IMG/VR virus record: IMGVR_UViG_3300032287_003852
Location: 1-37,978 of that record
Direction: 5' to 3' (one strand)
DNA length: 37,978 bases
Origin: a virus
Shown here: positions 31,035 to 37,978 of the stretch, piece by piece
How positions within the stretch are numbered: position 1 is the first letter of the stretch
How the letters are laid out: each line of letters opens with the position of its first letter
Program-made: the position numbers and the translations under genes
Notes under the pieces: model-generated
The model's input: the letters and a program-made list of their open reading frames with translations, nothing else
Told to the model about the DNA's origin: nothing
The model's database searches: none

Positions 31035-31817
31035 ATGACCCATTTAGACATAACTTCCGGTACTGGATTTTTTTCATGTTCGACTGAGGCTCTTCTTCAA
31101 TTGGTGATTTACTCATCAATAAACGGAAATCTACCAGATTCGATTGATCGTAGTAAACAATACGAGTATCATAAAAACGACTCAGTTACGAATCTAATTC
31201 CCTATTATTTCAAGGAATCCGCTGAGGGTTTTGAAGTTCCCAATGGTGTTCAAATAAATTCAGACGGAGTCTATTCGCAATTCTGTGATTATCGGACAAT
31301 CCAATTTGATATGATGAACTCTTACCTATCAAAGTACTTTCAACCCAGCGAAAGAGTTAAATCTCGAGAATCTGAGTTCATTAAAAAGTATCAAATTTCT
31401 CCGGAAAATACTTGCGCGATTTTCTATAGGGGAAATGACAAGGCCAGAGAAACCGTGATCGCTAGCTATTCTGAATTCATTTCACAGGCTGAGGCGGTCA
31501 GAGCTGAAAATCCAAATATTGAATTCCTGGTTCAAACTGATGAAGCTGAATTTCTTGAACTATTTTTAGGTAAATTCCCTGATGCTAAATACATATCAGA
31601 AATTCCAAGAATTTCCAAACAGGACAATTGGGTTACTCAAGTAATCGATAGGAATTCTCGTCCAGACTTTGGAGTAGACTTCTTTAGCGCAGTTTTGATA
31701 CTTGCAAAATGCAAATCTCTCATAACTCATTCAGGCAATTGTGGATTTTGGAGCGTTCTCTATCGTGGAACATTTGATGGAGTCCGCCAATGGCAAAATG
31801 ATCATTGGATAGTTTAA
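31035..31817 (+). CDS. Probable fucosyltransferase-like glycosyltransferase
   Basis: 260 residues. TCAIFYRGNDKARET (about 131-145), NIEFLVQTDEAEFLELFLGK (about 160-180) and FFSAVLILAKCKSLITHSGN followed by CGFWSVLYRG (about 215-244) resemble the HxR/YRGxDK donor-binding and TxxSN/GFW segments of the GT-B-fold alpha-fucosyltransferase and O-FucT-like group (GT11/GT23/GT65). The resemblance is general and by eye. Sugar specificity cannot be stated. Second to last gene of the island. Confidence 0.6.
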   Translation: MTHLDITSGTGFFSCSTEALLQLVIYSSINGNLPDSIDRSKQYEYHKNDSVTNLIPYYFKESAEGFEVPNGVQINSDGVYSQFCDYRTIQFDMMNSYLSKYFQPSERVKSRESEFIKKYQISPENTCAIFYRGNDKARETVIASYSEFISQAEAVRAENPNIEFLVQTDEAEFLELFLGKFPDAKYISEIPRISKQDNWVTQVIDRNSRPDFGVDFFSAVLILAKCKSLITHSGNCGFWSVLYRGTFDGVRQWQNDHWIV

Positions 31818-31830
31818 AAATTTTATTTGT

Positions 31831-32682
31831 ATGAAATTAGCTGCAGGTTACGTAGTTTTCGATGGGCTTGAAACATTAGAAGCCTCAATCAGATCGGTCA
31901 GAGAATGCGTCGATATCGTGATCGTTTCTTATCAGACCGTTTCATGGGGAAATACTCAATGCTCTCCATTACTTTTGCCCACACTAGAGAGGCTCAAGGA
32001 GAATGGTCTAATTGATGTAATAATGGAATTCACAAACTTTGTTCCATCATCCCTAGCTAAACCGGACGATGTGATTCGAGCTAAAAAATACGAATGTGAT
32101 AAGCGACAAACTTGTTTGGAGAAAGCTCTTGAACTTGGAGCAACCCACTACATGTCAATGGACGCTGACGAATTCTACATAAAGGAACAATTCGAGGAGG
32201 CAAAGCGCCAAATCGTAAATGATAAGTTACAGGCAACAGCAGTTCGTTACATAAACTACTTGACTCCAACTCTGCATCAAGGCTATTCTAGGTTTAAAGT
32301 ACCATTCATTTATGAAATTGGGCCAAAGAGTCGACACCATTCTGTCCAGTTCATGTTTTCGGATATCGATCCAACTCGCGGACTCACTGATGATTCATAC
32401 ACCAGATCTAGGGTTTTTGAACGTGACTTGATAACGATGCACCACATGGAGATGGTTAGGGAAGATTTGCTTGGAAAGTACCAAGCCTCAAGCCGATATT
32501 TCAGGAAACGAGAGGATCTTCCAACCCTGGCTGAGGACATCGCTCATGCAAAGAAAACCAAGGAGCTTAGGTTTAGAGCAATCCATTTTGGTGATTCACT
32601 AAGCGGTTTAAATAAGGAGTTGGTATTGACTGAATGCGAAGACCGTTTCGATTTACATTCCTACCGTTACGGTACCAGATAG
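31831..32682 (+). CDS. GT-A glycosyltransferase
   Basis: 283 residues. LAAGYVVFDGLETLEASIRS opens like a GT2-type nucleotide-sugar domain, VDIVIVSYQTVSWG continues it, and HYMSMDADEFYIKEQF (about 108-123) holds a DxDE metal site. HHMEMVREDLLGKYQASSRY later on is typical of bacterial GTs that act on surface polysaccharides. The last 30 bases overlap the end of the spike gene on the opposite strand, with no room for a terminator between them. Donor and acceptor unknown. Confidence 0.78.
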   Translation: MKLAAGYVVFDGLETLEASIRSVRECVDIVIVSYQTVSWGNTQCSPLLLPTLERLKENGLIDVIMEFTNFVPSSLAKPDDVIRAKKYECDKRQTCLEKALELGATHYMSMDADEFYIKEQFEEAKRQIVNDKLQATAVRYINYLTPTLHQGYSRFKVPFIYEIGPKSRHHSVQFMFSDIDPTRGLTDDSYTRSRVFERDLITMHHMEMVREDLLGKYQASSRYFRKREDLPTLAEDIAHAKKTKELRFRAIHFGDSLSGLNKELVLTECEDRFDLHSYRYGTR

Positions 32683-33456
32683 TAATTTAGGCAGCATCGA
32701 TGTAACGTATGCTGAGTTTGCACCAGGCGTGCTTGGCATTTTAGCATCGATTGCTGAGGCCAGAGTCACCAACACTTCAAATAGAGTATTTCCCATCACA
32801 GCATGCTCAGCTTTTGCATTCGCGCCAATGTTGGTTAATTGCCCGTTAACGTTTATCGTTTGGCCCTCTAGAGTTATCACGTTAGACGTGACGTTTACCT
32901 GAGACGAGCTTTGAACGTTAATGACATTTCCATCAAATTCCATTGAGGACAGTCCGTCCTTATGATAAATTTCAATCTTTGAATTTTGGTCAATCGTTAA
33001 GTACGAATCCTTCATTTCAAAAGTTAGTCCCCTACCCTTAGTGAAGTATATTTTAATATGCTCATCTCCGTCAAATAGAATGTAATGAGCTCCCTCATAT
33101 TCGTAATCCGTGCTGGATTGTAGGGCCTCCTTGATATCGTCTCCTATTTCTTGGATCTGACCGTACTCTGGTGAGTAGAGATTTCCATTATTAAAAACAA
33201 CTTCAACAATTGAACCTTTCTTTGGAATTGAAATTGATCCAGCTTTGGCATATTGGCCAAAGAACGTCGGCTTTTTCATCTGTATTGCCCATGGAATGTC
33301 TTCGACTGCCAAATTATCGAATATGCTAAATACTCTGACTCTACAACGGCCTTCTCTCAATGGATCTTTTACGTCAACCACCTCACCTAAGTATCGAGTA
33401 ACGATTAGTTCTGCGCCAGTCGAGTCTTTTACAATTTCATTATTTGAAGTTATCAT
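32653..33456 (-). CDS. 5: Baseplate spike protein (T4 gp5-like) without a lysozyme domain
   Basis: Forms the central membrane-piercing spike. Residues 20-105 are the OB-fold domain (VTRYLGEVVDVKDPLREGRC, VRVFSIFDNLAVEDIPWAIQ, KAGSISIPKKGSIVEVVFNN, LYSPEYGQI), as in gp5 and gpV/VgrG. Residues 115-215 are a run of short beta strands (EHIKIYFTKGRGLTFEMKDS, KIEIYHKDGLSSMEF, NVINVQSSSQVNVTSNVITL), a beta-helix. T4 gp5 (575 residues) carries a lysozyme between these parts, which is absent here, so cell-wall digestion must be done by another protein. Its end overlaps the glycosyltransferase gene by 30 bases. Confidence 0.85.
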   Translation of the reverse strand: MITSNNEIVKDSTGAELIVTRYLGEVVDVKDPLREGRCRVRVFSIFDNLAVEDIPWAIQMKKPTFFGQYAKAGSISIPKKGSIVEVVFNNGNLYSPEYGQIQEIGDDIKEALQSSTDYEYEGAHYILFDGDEHIKIYFTKGRGLTFEMKDSYLTIDQNSKIEIYHKDGLSSMEFDGNVINVQSSSQVNVTSNVITLEGQTINVNGQLTNIGANAKAEHAVMGNTLFEVLVTLASAIDAKMPSTPGANSAYVTSMLPKLLSGTVTVGM

Positions 33457-33463
33457 ATCTTAA

Positions 33464-34579
33464 TTATGGATAAACGTCTCCCAGTTCTCCGTCCCTAATT
33501 ATTTTGTTTATGTCAGCTCCTGGATAAACATCATCATTGACGCCTTGACCTCCGGTCGGTCCAACCGGTGCACGTCTTCCGAATACCTCATTTGTTCCAA
33601 GAACTTCTGTACTTCTATTATACACGTTTTGTGATAAAGAGGTTTCAAGTCTGGTTTGCAATTGATTGGTTAAGTCTCCAATGATTCTAGCGGGAAGTCT
33701 TGCTGCACTAGATAAGAACCTTTGAGCTCTACCCTCGAGTGAACTGGCGAGTCCCGCAAAAATACCCAGTGAATGATAGTCTGAATCCGTTGAAGATTCG
33801 GATTCCTCTATGACCCAACCTGCCCTGATCTTGAACGATGTGCTAAACGGTTTATCCTCAGTGTAGGCTTTAATTTCACTACCGCTTGTTGGACCACCTA
33901 GCGTCTCCGAAAAATCAAATTCGCATCTTTGTAGTCTGTACTTTATTTGGTGTAGCCCGCTCGCTAAATTAGCAGAACGATCGTCAATGTCTCTAATTTC
34001 AAATAGGGTGATCGTCATGTCGAAAGTTCTTAAATTATCGGGTAGGGTGTAGCATAGTTTATCCGCATCGTAAATTGCTTTACGGTAGTACCCCGCGAAC
34101 TTAAGCAAAGGCTGTTCGATTGAATCTAGACAATTTATGGTAATCTCTACCTTTTTGTCTCCTTCCTTAACTCTAGATGCGGCTTTCCACAGTTGATCAA
34201 CTCCTTGAATCGATTGGAAATACCATGGAGATTCTTGAAGTTTTCTTAACTGTGCAATCGCAGCAGTTAAGAACCCGGAAGTTCGTTTTGTCCATGCCGA
34301 TCCGTACTCTAATAGCCAATCTTGAGCGGACCATTCTACGTTCACGTACTTAGAATTTGTTGCCAAAGACTCCTTATCTCTAGCTGGACGCAATAAGTTA
34401 TCCCAATACAAGTCATCGCCTGTAGTAGAGGTTACCGTTGGAATCCAGGCAGATTTTTCATCAGCTTGATTTGGAAAAAAGTCAAGATCAAAGGTTAGAA
34501 ATACTGGGTCCTGTACATCGGCTAGCGCGCTCTTTACGAATTGTTTATAACGCTTAGGTCCGTTTATTAATTGAGCCAT
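33464..34579 (-). CDS. Baseplate or tail-tube-cap protein (gp48/gp54-like fold suspected)
   Basis: 371 residues between the hub and spike genes. The central segment YRKAIYDADKLCYTLPDNLR followed by TFDMTITLFEIRD and then IKYRLQRCEFDF resembles the tube-fold core in tail tube and tube-terminating baseplate proteins (gp19, gp48, gp54). The C-terminal 80 residues are Ser/Gly/Pro-rich, likely an extended arm. In T4, gp48 and gp54 join tube and baseplate. Spacing of five to seven bases to both neighbours shows a single operon. Fold assigned by pattern; exact counterpart uncertain. Confidence 0.6.
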   Translation of the reverse strand: MAQLINGPKRYKQFVKSALADVQDPVFLTFDLDFFPNQADEKSAWIPTVTSTTGDDLYWDNLLRPARDKESLATNSKYVNVEWSAQDWLLEYGSAWTKRTSGFLTAAIAQLRKLQESPWYFQSIQGVDQLWKAASRVKEGDKKVEITINCLDSIEQPLLKFAGYYRKAIYDADKLCYTLPDNLRTFDMTITLFEIRDIDDRSANLASGLHQIKYRLQRCEFDFSETLGGPTSGSEIKAYTEDKPFSTSFKIRAGWVIEESESSTDSDYHSLGIFAGLASSLEGRAQRFLSSAARLPARIIGDLTNQLQTRLETSLSQNVYNRSTEVLGTNEVFGRRAPVGPTGGQGVNDDVYPGADINKIIRDGELGDVYP

Positions 34580-34584
34580 TATTA

Positions 34585-36084
34585 TTAAATTTTATTTTCC
34601 ATTTTAGGTTCAGGTAACCAACTACGTCTACTTAGCATCATTACTGTTGAAAACTTTTGTCTAGGTTCAGCCATTGCATTGTAGTGATACTCTATACTTT
34701 TAACGTAATAAGCTCCGCTTAAGTACTCATCCTTAATTTGAGCAGAAGCCGTATCTCTACCGGTCTTGTCTCTGTCCTGTTGACTGTCTTGTACTATTAA
34801 TTCGTCCTTGGTCGAATCATCGCTAGCTCTCTTTAATCTATCTCCATATATGTCAACCGCTACTCTGGCTCCTCTGCTAATGTTATGATTAATGCCGTCA
34901 AGTTTGACTCTCATTAGATGCTTTTCAGTTTCTTCACGATTATGATGATTCACTAATTTTGCGTACTTGTAACTTAGGTGAGAATTTCCATAATCTGTTC
35001 CCATCCATTTGACTACTTCATTGCCTTCGTCCGTGTAATCGGTGAGATCTGGAGTTTGATGCACCTGTTCTCCGTCTGGTGAGACAGTTGATAGCGGTTC
35101 AACGAACCAATCTTTAAGAGCTTCTTCCTCTCCGTGTTGATACATTTGTAGTCGCTTTCTGAAACCTGATCTTTTTAGAATACTTCCATTTTCACTCATC
35201 ATTGAGTATTCAACAATCGTAAAATCTGATCCTGCTCCAAGACTTGATCCGTTTGTCAAGATTATTGGAACTTGTTCGTCAATGCTAAGACTTTCAGATG
35301 CATCTTTTGCCAAACTTAGGTCAATATATTCAGTTGAGGTCGCAGCATATCCCATTGGAATGTCTTTATCACTGTCAAACGGTTTCAACTGATTTTCAAC
35401 GTTCACTAAACACAGTGTGTAATATCGGTCAATGAAACACTCAAAAAAGGAGTCTTTATTTTTGAATGAGTGATCCGCAATCGTCTTGATGAAGGACTTA
35501 TAGTTCAGATTTGGGTTGATCCATGTCATCTTATCATCAAATGTTTCTTCATTTGATGCGTATCCGATTTCAAGCTCTCTAGCTATTTGCTGTAGTGCCT
35601 CTTGTGAAGTCATGTTTGAATATGACTTTATGAAATTTCCATTCAATTTTGGGATGTATAGTTCGCCATAGAAATCGTATCTAATGATCGATTGACTCAT
35701 TGGGATCGATTGAATGTCTGTTATTAAAAATGTCTGACATAGCTCATTTAGCTTAGCATGACTTTTTGCAATGTAAATTGTTAATAGCGGATTCTTTTTG
35801 GGAAAAGTAACGGACGTGAACGTTCCAATTGAATCAAAAATGCTTACATGTATTTTCGGAATAAAATCATCATAATAAATTGAGGCTGCTATAATATCAG
35901 TAGATGCAATTCTAGCATTTCCTATCTTGATCAGCGGAGATTTCTTTCCAAGCTGATCTGCGTATCCAGTACGATCAGGCGTTCTCTGAACATCACCATC
36001 CGGTTTTTCTAGATCAAGAATGTCAAGACTCGGTGGAGTCAATTTAGGATCAATCTTAGTAAGAATTATGCTTTCTAATCCCAT
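34585..36084 (-). CDS. 27: Baseplate hub protein (T4 gp27-like)
   Basis: Forms the ring that joins the tail tube to the spike. DIIAASIYYDDFIPKIHVSI and FDSIGTF near residues 63-90 form the first tube-like domain; ALQQIARELEIGYASNEE and MTWINPNLNYKSFIKTIADH followed by FECFIDRYYTLCLVNVENQL (about 165-235) are typical of gp27/VgrG-type hubs; HLMRVKLDGINHNISRGARV (about 390-410) belongs to a second domain; and the end (YYVKSIEYHYN, FSTVMMLSRRSWLP) matches hub C-termini. Length 499 against 391 in T4. Its ATG overlaps the stop of the gp53-like gene by one base. The spike gene follows after one gene. Confidence 0.78.
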   Translation of the reverse strand: MGLESIILTKIDPKLTPPSLDILDLEKPDGDVQRTPDRTGYADQLGKKSPLIKIGNARIASTDIIAASIYYDDFIPKIHVSIFDSIGTFTSVTFPKKNPLLTIYIAKSHAKLNELCQTFLITDIQSIPMSQSIIRYDFYGELYIPKLNGNFIKSYSNMTSQEALQQIARELEIGYASNEETFDDKMTWINPNLNYKSFIKTIADHSFKNKDSFFECFIDRYYTLCLVNVENQLKPFDSDKDIPMGYAATSTEYIDLSLAKDASESLSIDEQVPIILTNGSSLGAGSDFTIVEYSMMSENGSILKRSGFRKRLQMYQHGEEEALKDWFVEPLSTVSPDGEQVHQTPDLTDYTDEGNEVVKWMGTDYGNSHLSYKYAKLVNHHNREETEKHLMRVKLDGINHNISRGARVAVDIYGDRLKRASDDSTKDELIVQDSQQDRDKTGRDTASAQIKDEYLSGAYYVKSIEYHYNAMAEPRQKFSTVMMLSRRSWLPEPKMENKI

Positions 36085-36683
36085 TAACCGTTAATTTTAT
36101 TTTTTAACAAAGTTGAAAGAAGCTTAGTTCTTGAAATTGGATCAGGGCAATCTTCTTTTTTAATCGATGTAACTCCTGAACCAAATACGACCTTTCCATT
36201 TGCTATCTTGACCGATGTGTCCTTGGCTGCAGTAGTCGGAGCGACCGCCGTTCCGTATTTAGTTGCTAAATAGTCAAGACGCTTTTGATCCTGCTTAGTA
36301 GCAGGTTTAATGAATTGAGGTTTCTTCTTCTTTCTGGTTGAGGTTGTCCAATTATTATCTGATCCATTTAATCTATCTGGATTAGATAGCATTGCTGATA
36401 GTACTGAACCGTCGGGTAATTTAAGGATGTCATTCACATCAATTGCAAATGGATTTGAAATTCCATTGTATTTCAGTAAAAGACATAGGAAGCTTGAAGT
36501 CTGGTAAAATATTTTAGAAATTAAATCACCTCTCATCTGTAATCCATCTTCAACTATATACGTTTTACCTTGATTCACAGTTACTCCCCTAAACGAAACG
36601 CTTCGCCTAGTTAGGTCAACCACCGAATCCCCGTTGGTTTTGGTAAAACTTATCTTTTTTCCAAGTATTGCAAGTTCTATCAT
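36084..36683 (-). CDS. Baseplate wedge protein with a LysM-like module (gp53-like)
   Basis: 199 residues. IVEDGLQMRGDLISKIFYQT and SFLCLLLKYNGISNPFAIDV followed by NDILKLP (about 44-91) have the LysM order (GDxxxxI...W/L..L...NGI.NP..I..G..L.LP), a fold known in T4 gp53 (196 residues), which ties wedge to hub. The C-terminal half is Lys/Thr/Ala-rich and less ordered (RKKKKPQFIKPATKQDQKRL). Position in a baseplate operon and length support gp53. The identification rests on the LysM-like segment only. Confidence 0.55.
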   Translation of the reverse strand: MIELAILGKKISFTKTNGDSVVDLTRRSVSFRGVTVNQGKTYIVEDGLQMRGDLISKIFYQTSSFLCLLLKYNGISNPFAIDVNDILKLPDGSVLSAMLSNPDRLNGSDNNWTTSTRKKKKPQFIKPATKQDQKRLDYLATKYGTAVAPTTAAKDTSVKIANGKVVFGSGVTSIKKEDCPDPISRTKLLSTLLKNKING

Positions 36684-36689
36684 GTTTAA

Positions 36690-37978
36690 TTAGTTATTTC
36701 CGTATTGACGCTGATAGTACAATAGTAACAAGCTATCGTCCAGTTTACTCTTATCTGAGGCAGCCGTGAAATTATCACCAACCTTGTCAAATCCATAGCC
36801 GGTCAAGAATCTATCCCTAAACGATTGATATGCCTTTTTCTTTCCGGCATCAAGTTGAGAGTATACTTTGCCTAGCTTATCTGGAGTAGTTTCAGAGTTA
36901 GTCAAAGAATTCCAAGCAGTATTATTCTGTTCTCCGAACGTATCATCGGCTGATGAAGTTCTAAGAGCGCCAGCTGTTAATTTAGTTTGACCGTGGTTCA
37001 GCATTCTTTCAATTGCAGTTTTATCTCTAGGCTTTCCTTGTCTTAATGTGACTGTGAACATTACACCGGTCGGAAAATCGTCAGGTCCAAGCTCATCATC
37101 CCATACCATTTTAACGTCTGAACAGAGTAGATCCCCCATTACAAATATGGGGTTCATTGGATTTCCAACAACTATATGCCACTCACCGACTGGTCTATCA
37201 GATAAGGCCGACTTGATTGAAATTAGCTCCGGAATTGTTCCGCCCAGCAAATCAGGTCTCATTAATCCAGTCTGTAAAACTTTTTGTCCAACTCCAAGCG
37301 GATCTGACACTATTTTACTTCCGGCCAATTTTACTGCGCCCACTAGATTTGCCCAAATTGTACCGAATTCTTGTGAGTTATTACCAGCATGAGTTGAACC
37401 CCAGCTGGTCAAAATATTACCGATTGCCTCAGTTGTGGTAGGATCGAATTTTATTCCAAGCTTAGGAAAGTATCTTGCAAGCTGACCCAAGAATTGAGCA
37501 TCTTGATATGTTAAGTTCATGAAGTTTGAAATAATATCAAGCGCAGCGATTTTAGGACTCATTCCATTGAATGATCTAAACGTGTAATGAAATTTCAAAA
37601 CAATAGGATTTGTCTCCCAGCCAGTTTGAATTCCTCGCTCTCTTCTAGTCGACTTGGTTATCACGTTTACTGGTCCATATATTCTATTCCAATAAGGCCC
37701 GCTAGTTTGATCGTATAAATTTCTTTGATACTTCTGGATTTTTTCCTCGTATCCTGAAGCTTGCTGCATTTGTGCATCTGTTCCAACTGTTCCAACATAC
37801 GCAGCTGTGATCGCTGACGCAATTTGATCTCCACCGGTTCCAACCTTTTTGACTAGATTCAATAATTCGTTCAATGTAATCTCATTACCTTCAATCGTTT
37901 GACCAGTTGATCCGTCTACTGCATTAATTGTAGTCCATGGAATGTCCCAGTTGAAGACTCCAAGACTATTTAAAGTAT
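36690..37978 (-). CDS. Baseplate protein, N-terminal part beyond the window (partial)
   Basis: The frame remains open to the last base (at least 428 residues visible). The TTG at 37874 is not a convincing start, because the upstream codons (LGVFNWDIPWTTINAVDGS, TGQTIEGNEI) read as normal protein. The recognisable segment GEWHIVVGNPMNPIFVMGD followed by DELGPDDFPTGVMFTVTLRQ and GKPRDKTAIERMLNHG (about 230-300 from that TTG) resembles the conserved end of baseplate or tail-tube-initiator proteins. The C-terminal 90 residues are polar and probably extended. Likely a virion protein linking wedge and hub; gp48/gp54 or a longer fusion are alternatives. Confidence 0.65.
   Translation of the reverse strand, partial: TLNSLGVFNWDIPWTTINAVDGSTGQTIEGNEITLNELLNLVKKVGTGGDQIASAITAAYVGTVGTDAQMQQASGYEEKIQKYQRNLYDQTSGPYWNRIYGPVNVITKSTRRERGIQTGWETNPIVLKFHYTFRSFNGMSPKIAALDIISNFMNLTYQDAQFLGQLARYFPKLGIKFDPTTTEAIGNILTSWGSTHAGNNSQEFGTIWANLVGAVKLAGSKIVSDPLGVGQKVLQTGLMRPDLLGGTIPELISIKSALSDRPVGEWHIVVGNPMNPIFVMGDLLCSDVKMVWDDELGPDDFPTGVMFTVTLRQGKPRDKTAIERMLNHGQTKLTAGALRTSSADDTFGEQNNTAWNSLTNSETTPDKLGKVYSQLDAGKKKAYQSFRDRFLTGYGFDKVGDNFTAASDKSKLDDSLLLLYYQRQYGNN

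Noticed and set aside
27680-32682. A recent mobile insertion
   Set aside because: No terminal repeats, transposase, integrase or homing endonuclease was seen at the borders. The overlap with the spike gene end argues for a settled arrangement.

Overview
The window looks like part of the genome of a large, tailed, contractile (T4-like) bacteriophage whose host is probably a member of the Bacteroidetes. The T4 relationship rests on recognisable counterparts of T4 gp32, RNase H, gp56, gp43, UvsX, gp41, gp47, gp46, the gp42/thymidylate synthase family, dCMP deaminase, gp18, gp19, gp21/22, gp23, gp27, gp5 and probably gp53. The host guess rests on AT-rich leaders without Shine-Dalgarno sequences, a small histone H1-like (Hc1) protein of the kind common in Bacteroidetes, and one TAnnTTTG-type promoter. 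All assignments come from reading motifs by eye; no search was run.

Layout. Bases 1-4027 (+): end of a gene in the position of gp59, an Hc1-like protein, gp32, a small unknown, RNase H, a GroES-like co-chaperonin and a HAD nucleotidase. Bases 4130-7222 (-): a very large tail sheath. Bases 7388-19358 (+): the replication, recombination and nucleotide block: dCTPase/dUTPase, the N-terminal half of a split DNA polymerase, an unknown, a Nudix-like protein, UvsX, a small unknown, DnaB-type helicase, an acidic unknown, gp47, a SET-like protein, gp46, a thymidylate synthase/dCMP hydroxymethylase-family enzyme, dCMP deaminase and an unknown. Bases 19388-27588 (-): the head and tail-tube block: DnaJ, prohead protease fused to scaffold, major capsid protein, a Lys-rich repeat protein, two unknowns, tail tube and two small proteins. 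Bases 27680-32682 (+): an island of glycosyltransferases plus an FkbM-type methyltransferase. Bases 32653-37978 (-): baseplate genes (spike, tube-cap-like, hub, gp53-like and a partial gene running off the right end).

How it fits together. Replication genes are on + and virion genes on -, with the sugar-transfer island as the exception. A recurring nine-base motif, DATAAATAA (T4 late promoter consensus TATAAATA), lies just upstream of most late transcription units, including the sugar island. The TS-family enzyme has Asp at the position that distinguishes dCMP from dUMP, and its companions are a gp56-like pyrophosphatase and a dCMP deaminase, so the genome may carry modified cytosine. Several proteins begin with a segment resembling the T4 capsid-targeting sequence, which suggests a set of proteins packed into the head, including a Lys-rich repeat protein and possibly a nucleotidase.

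No tRNA, CRISPR array, insertion sequence or integrase was seen, and no stretch above 300 bases lacks a gene. Portal, terminase, the polymerase C-terminal half, clamp and clamp loader, primase and late sigma factor are not in the window.
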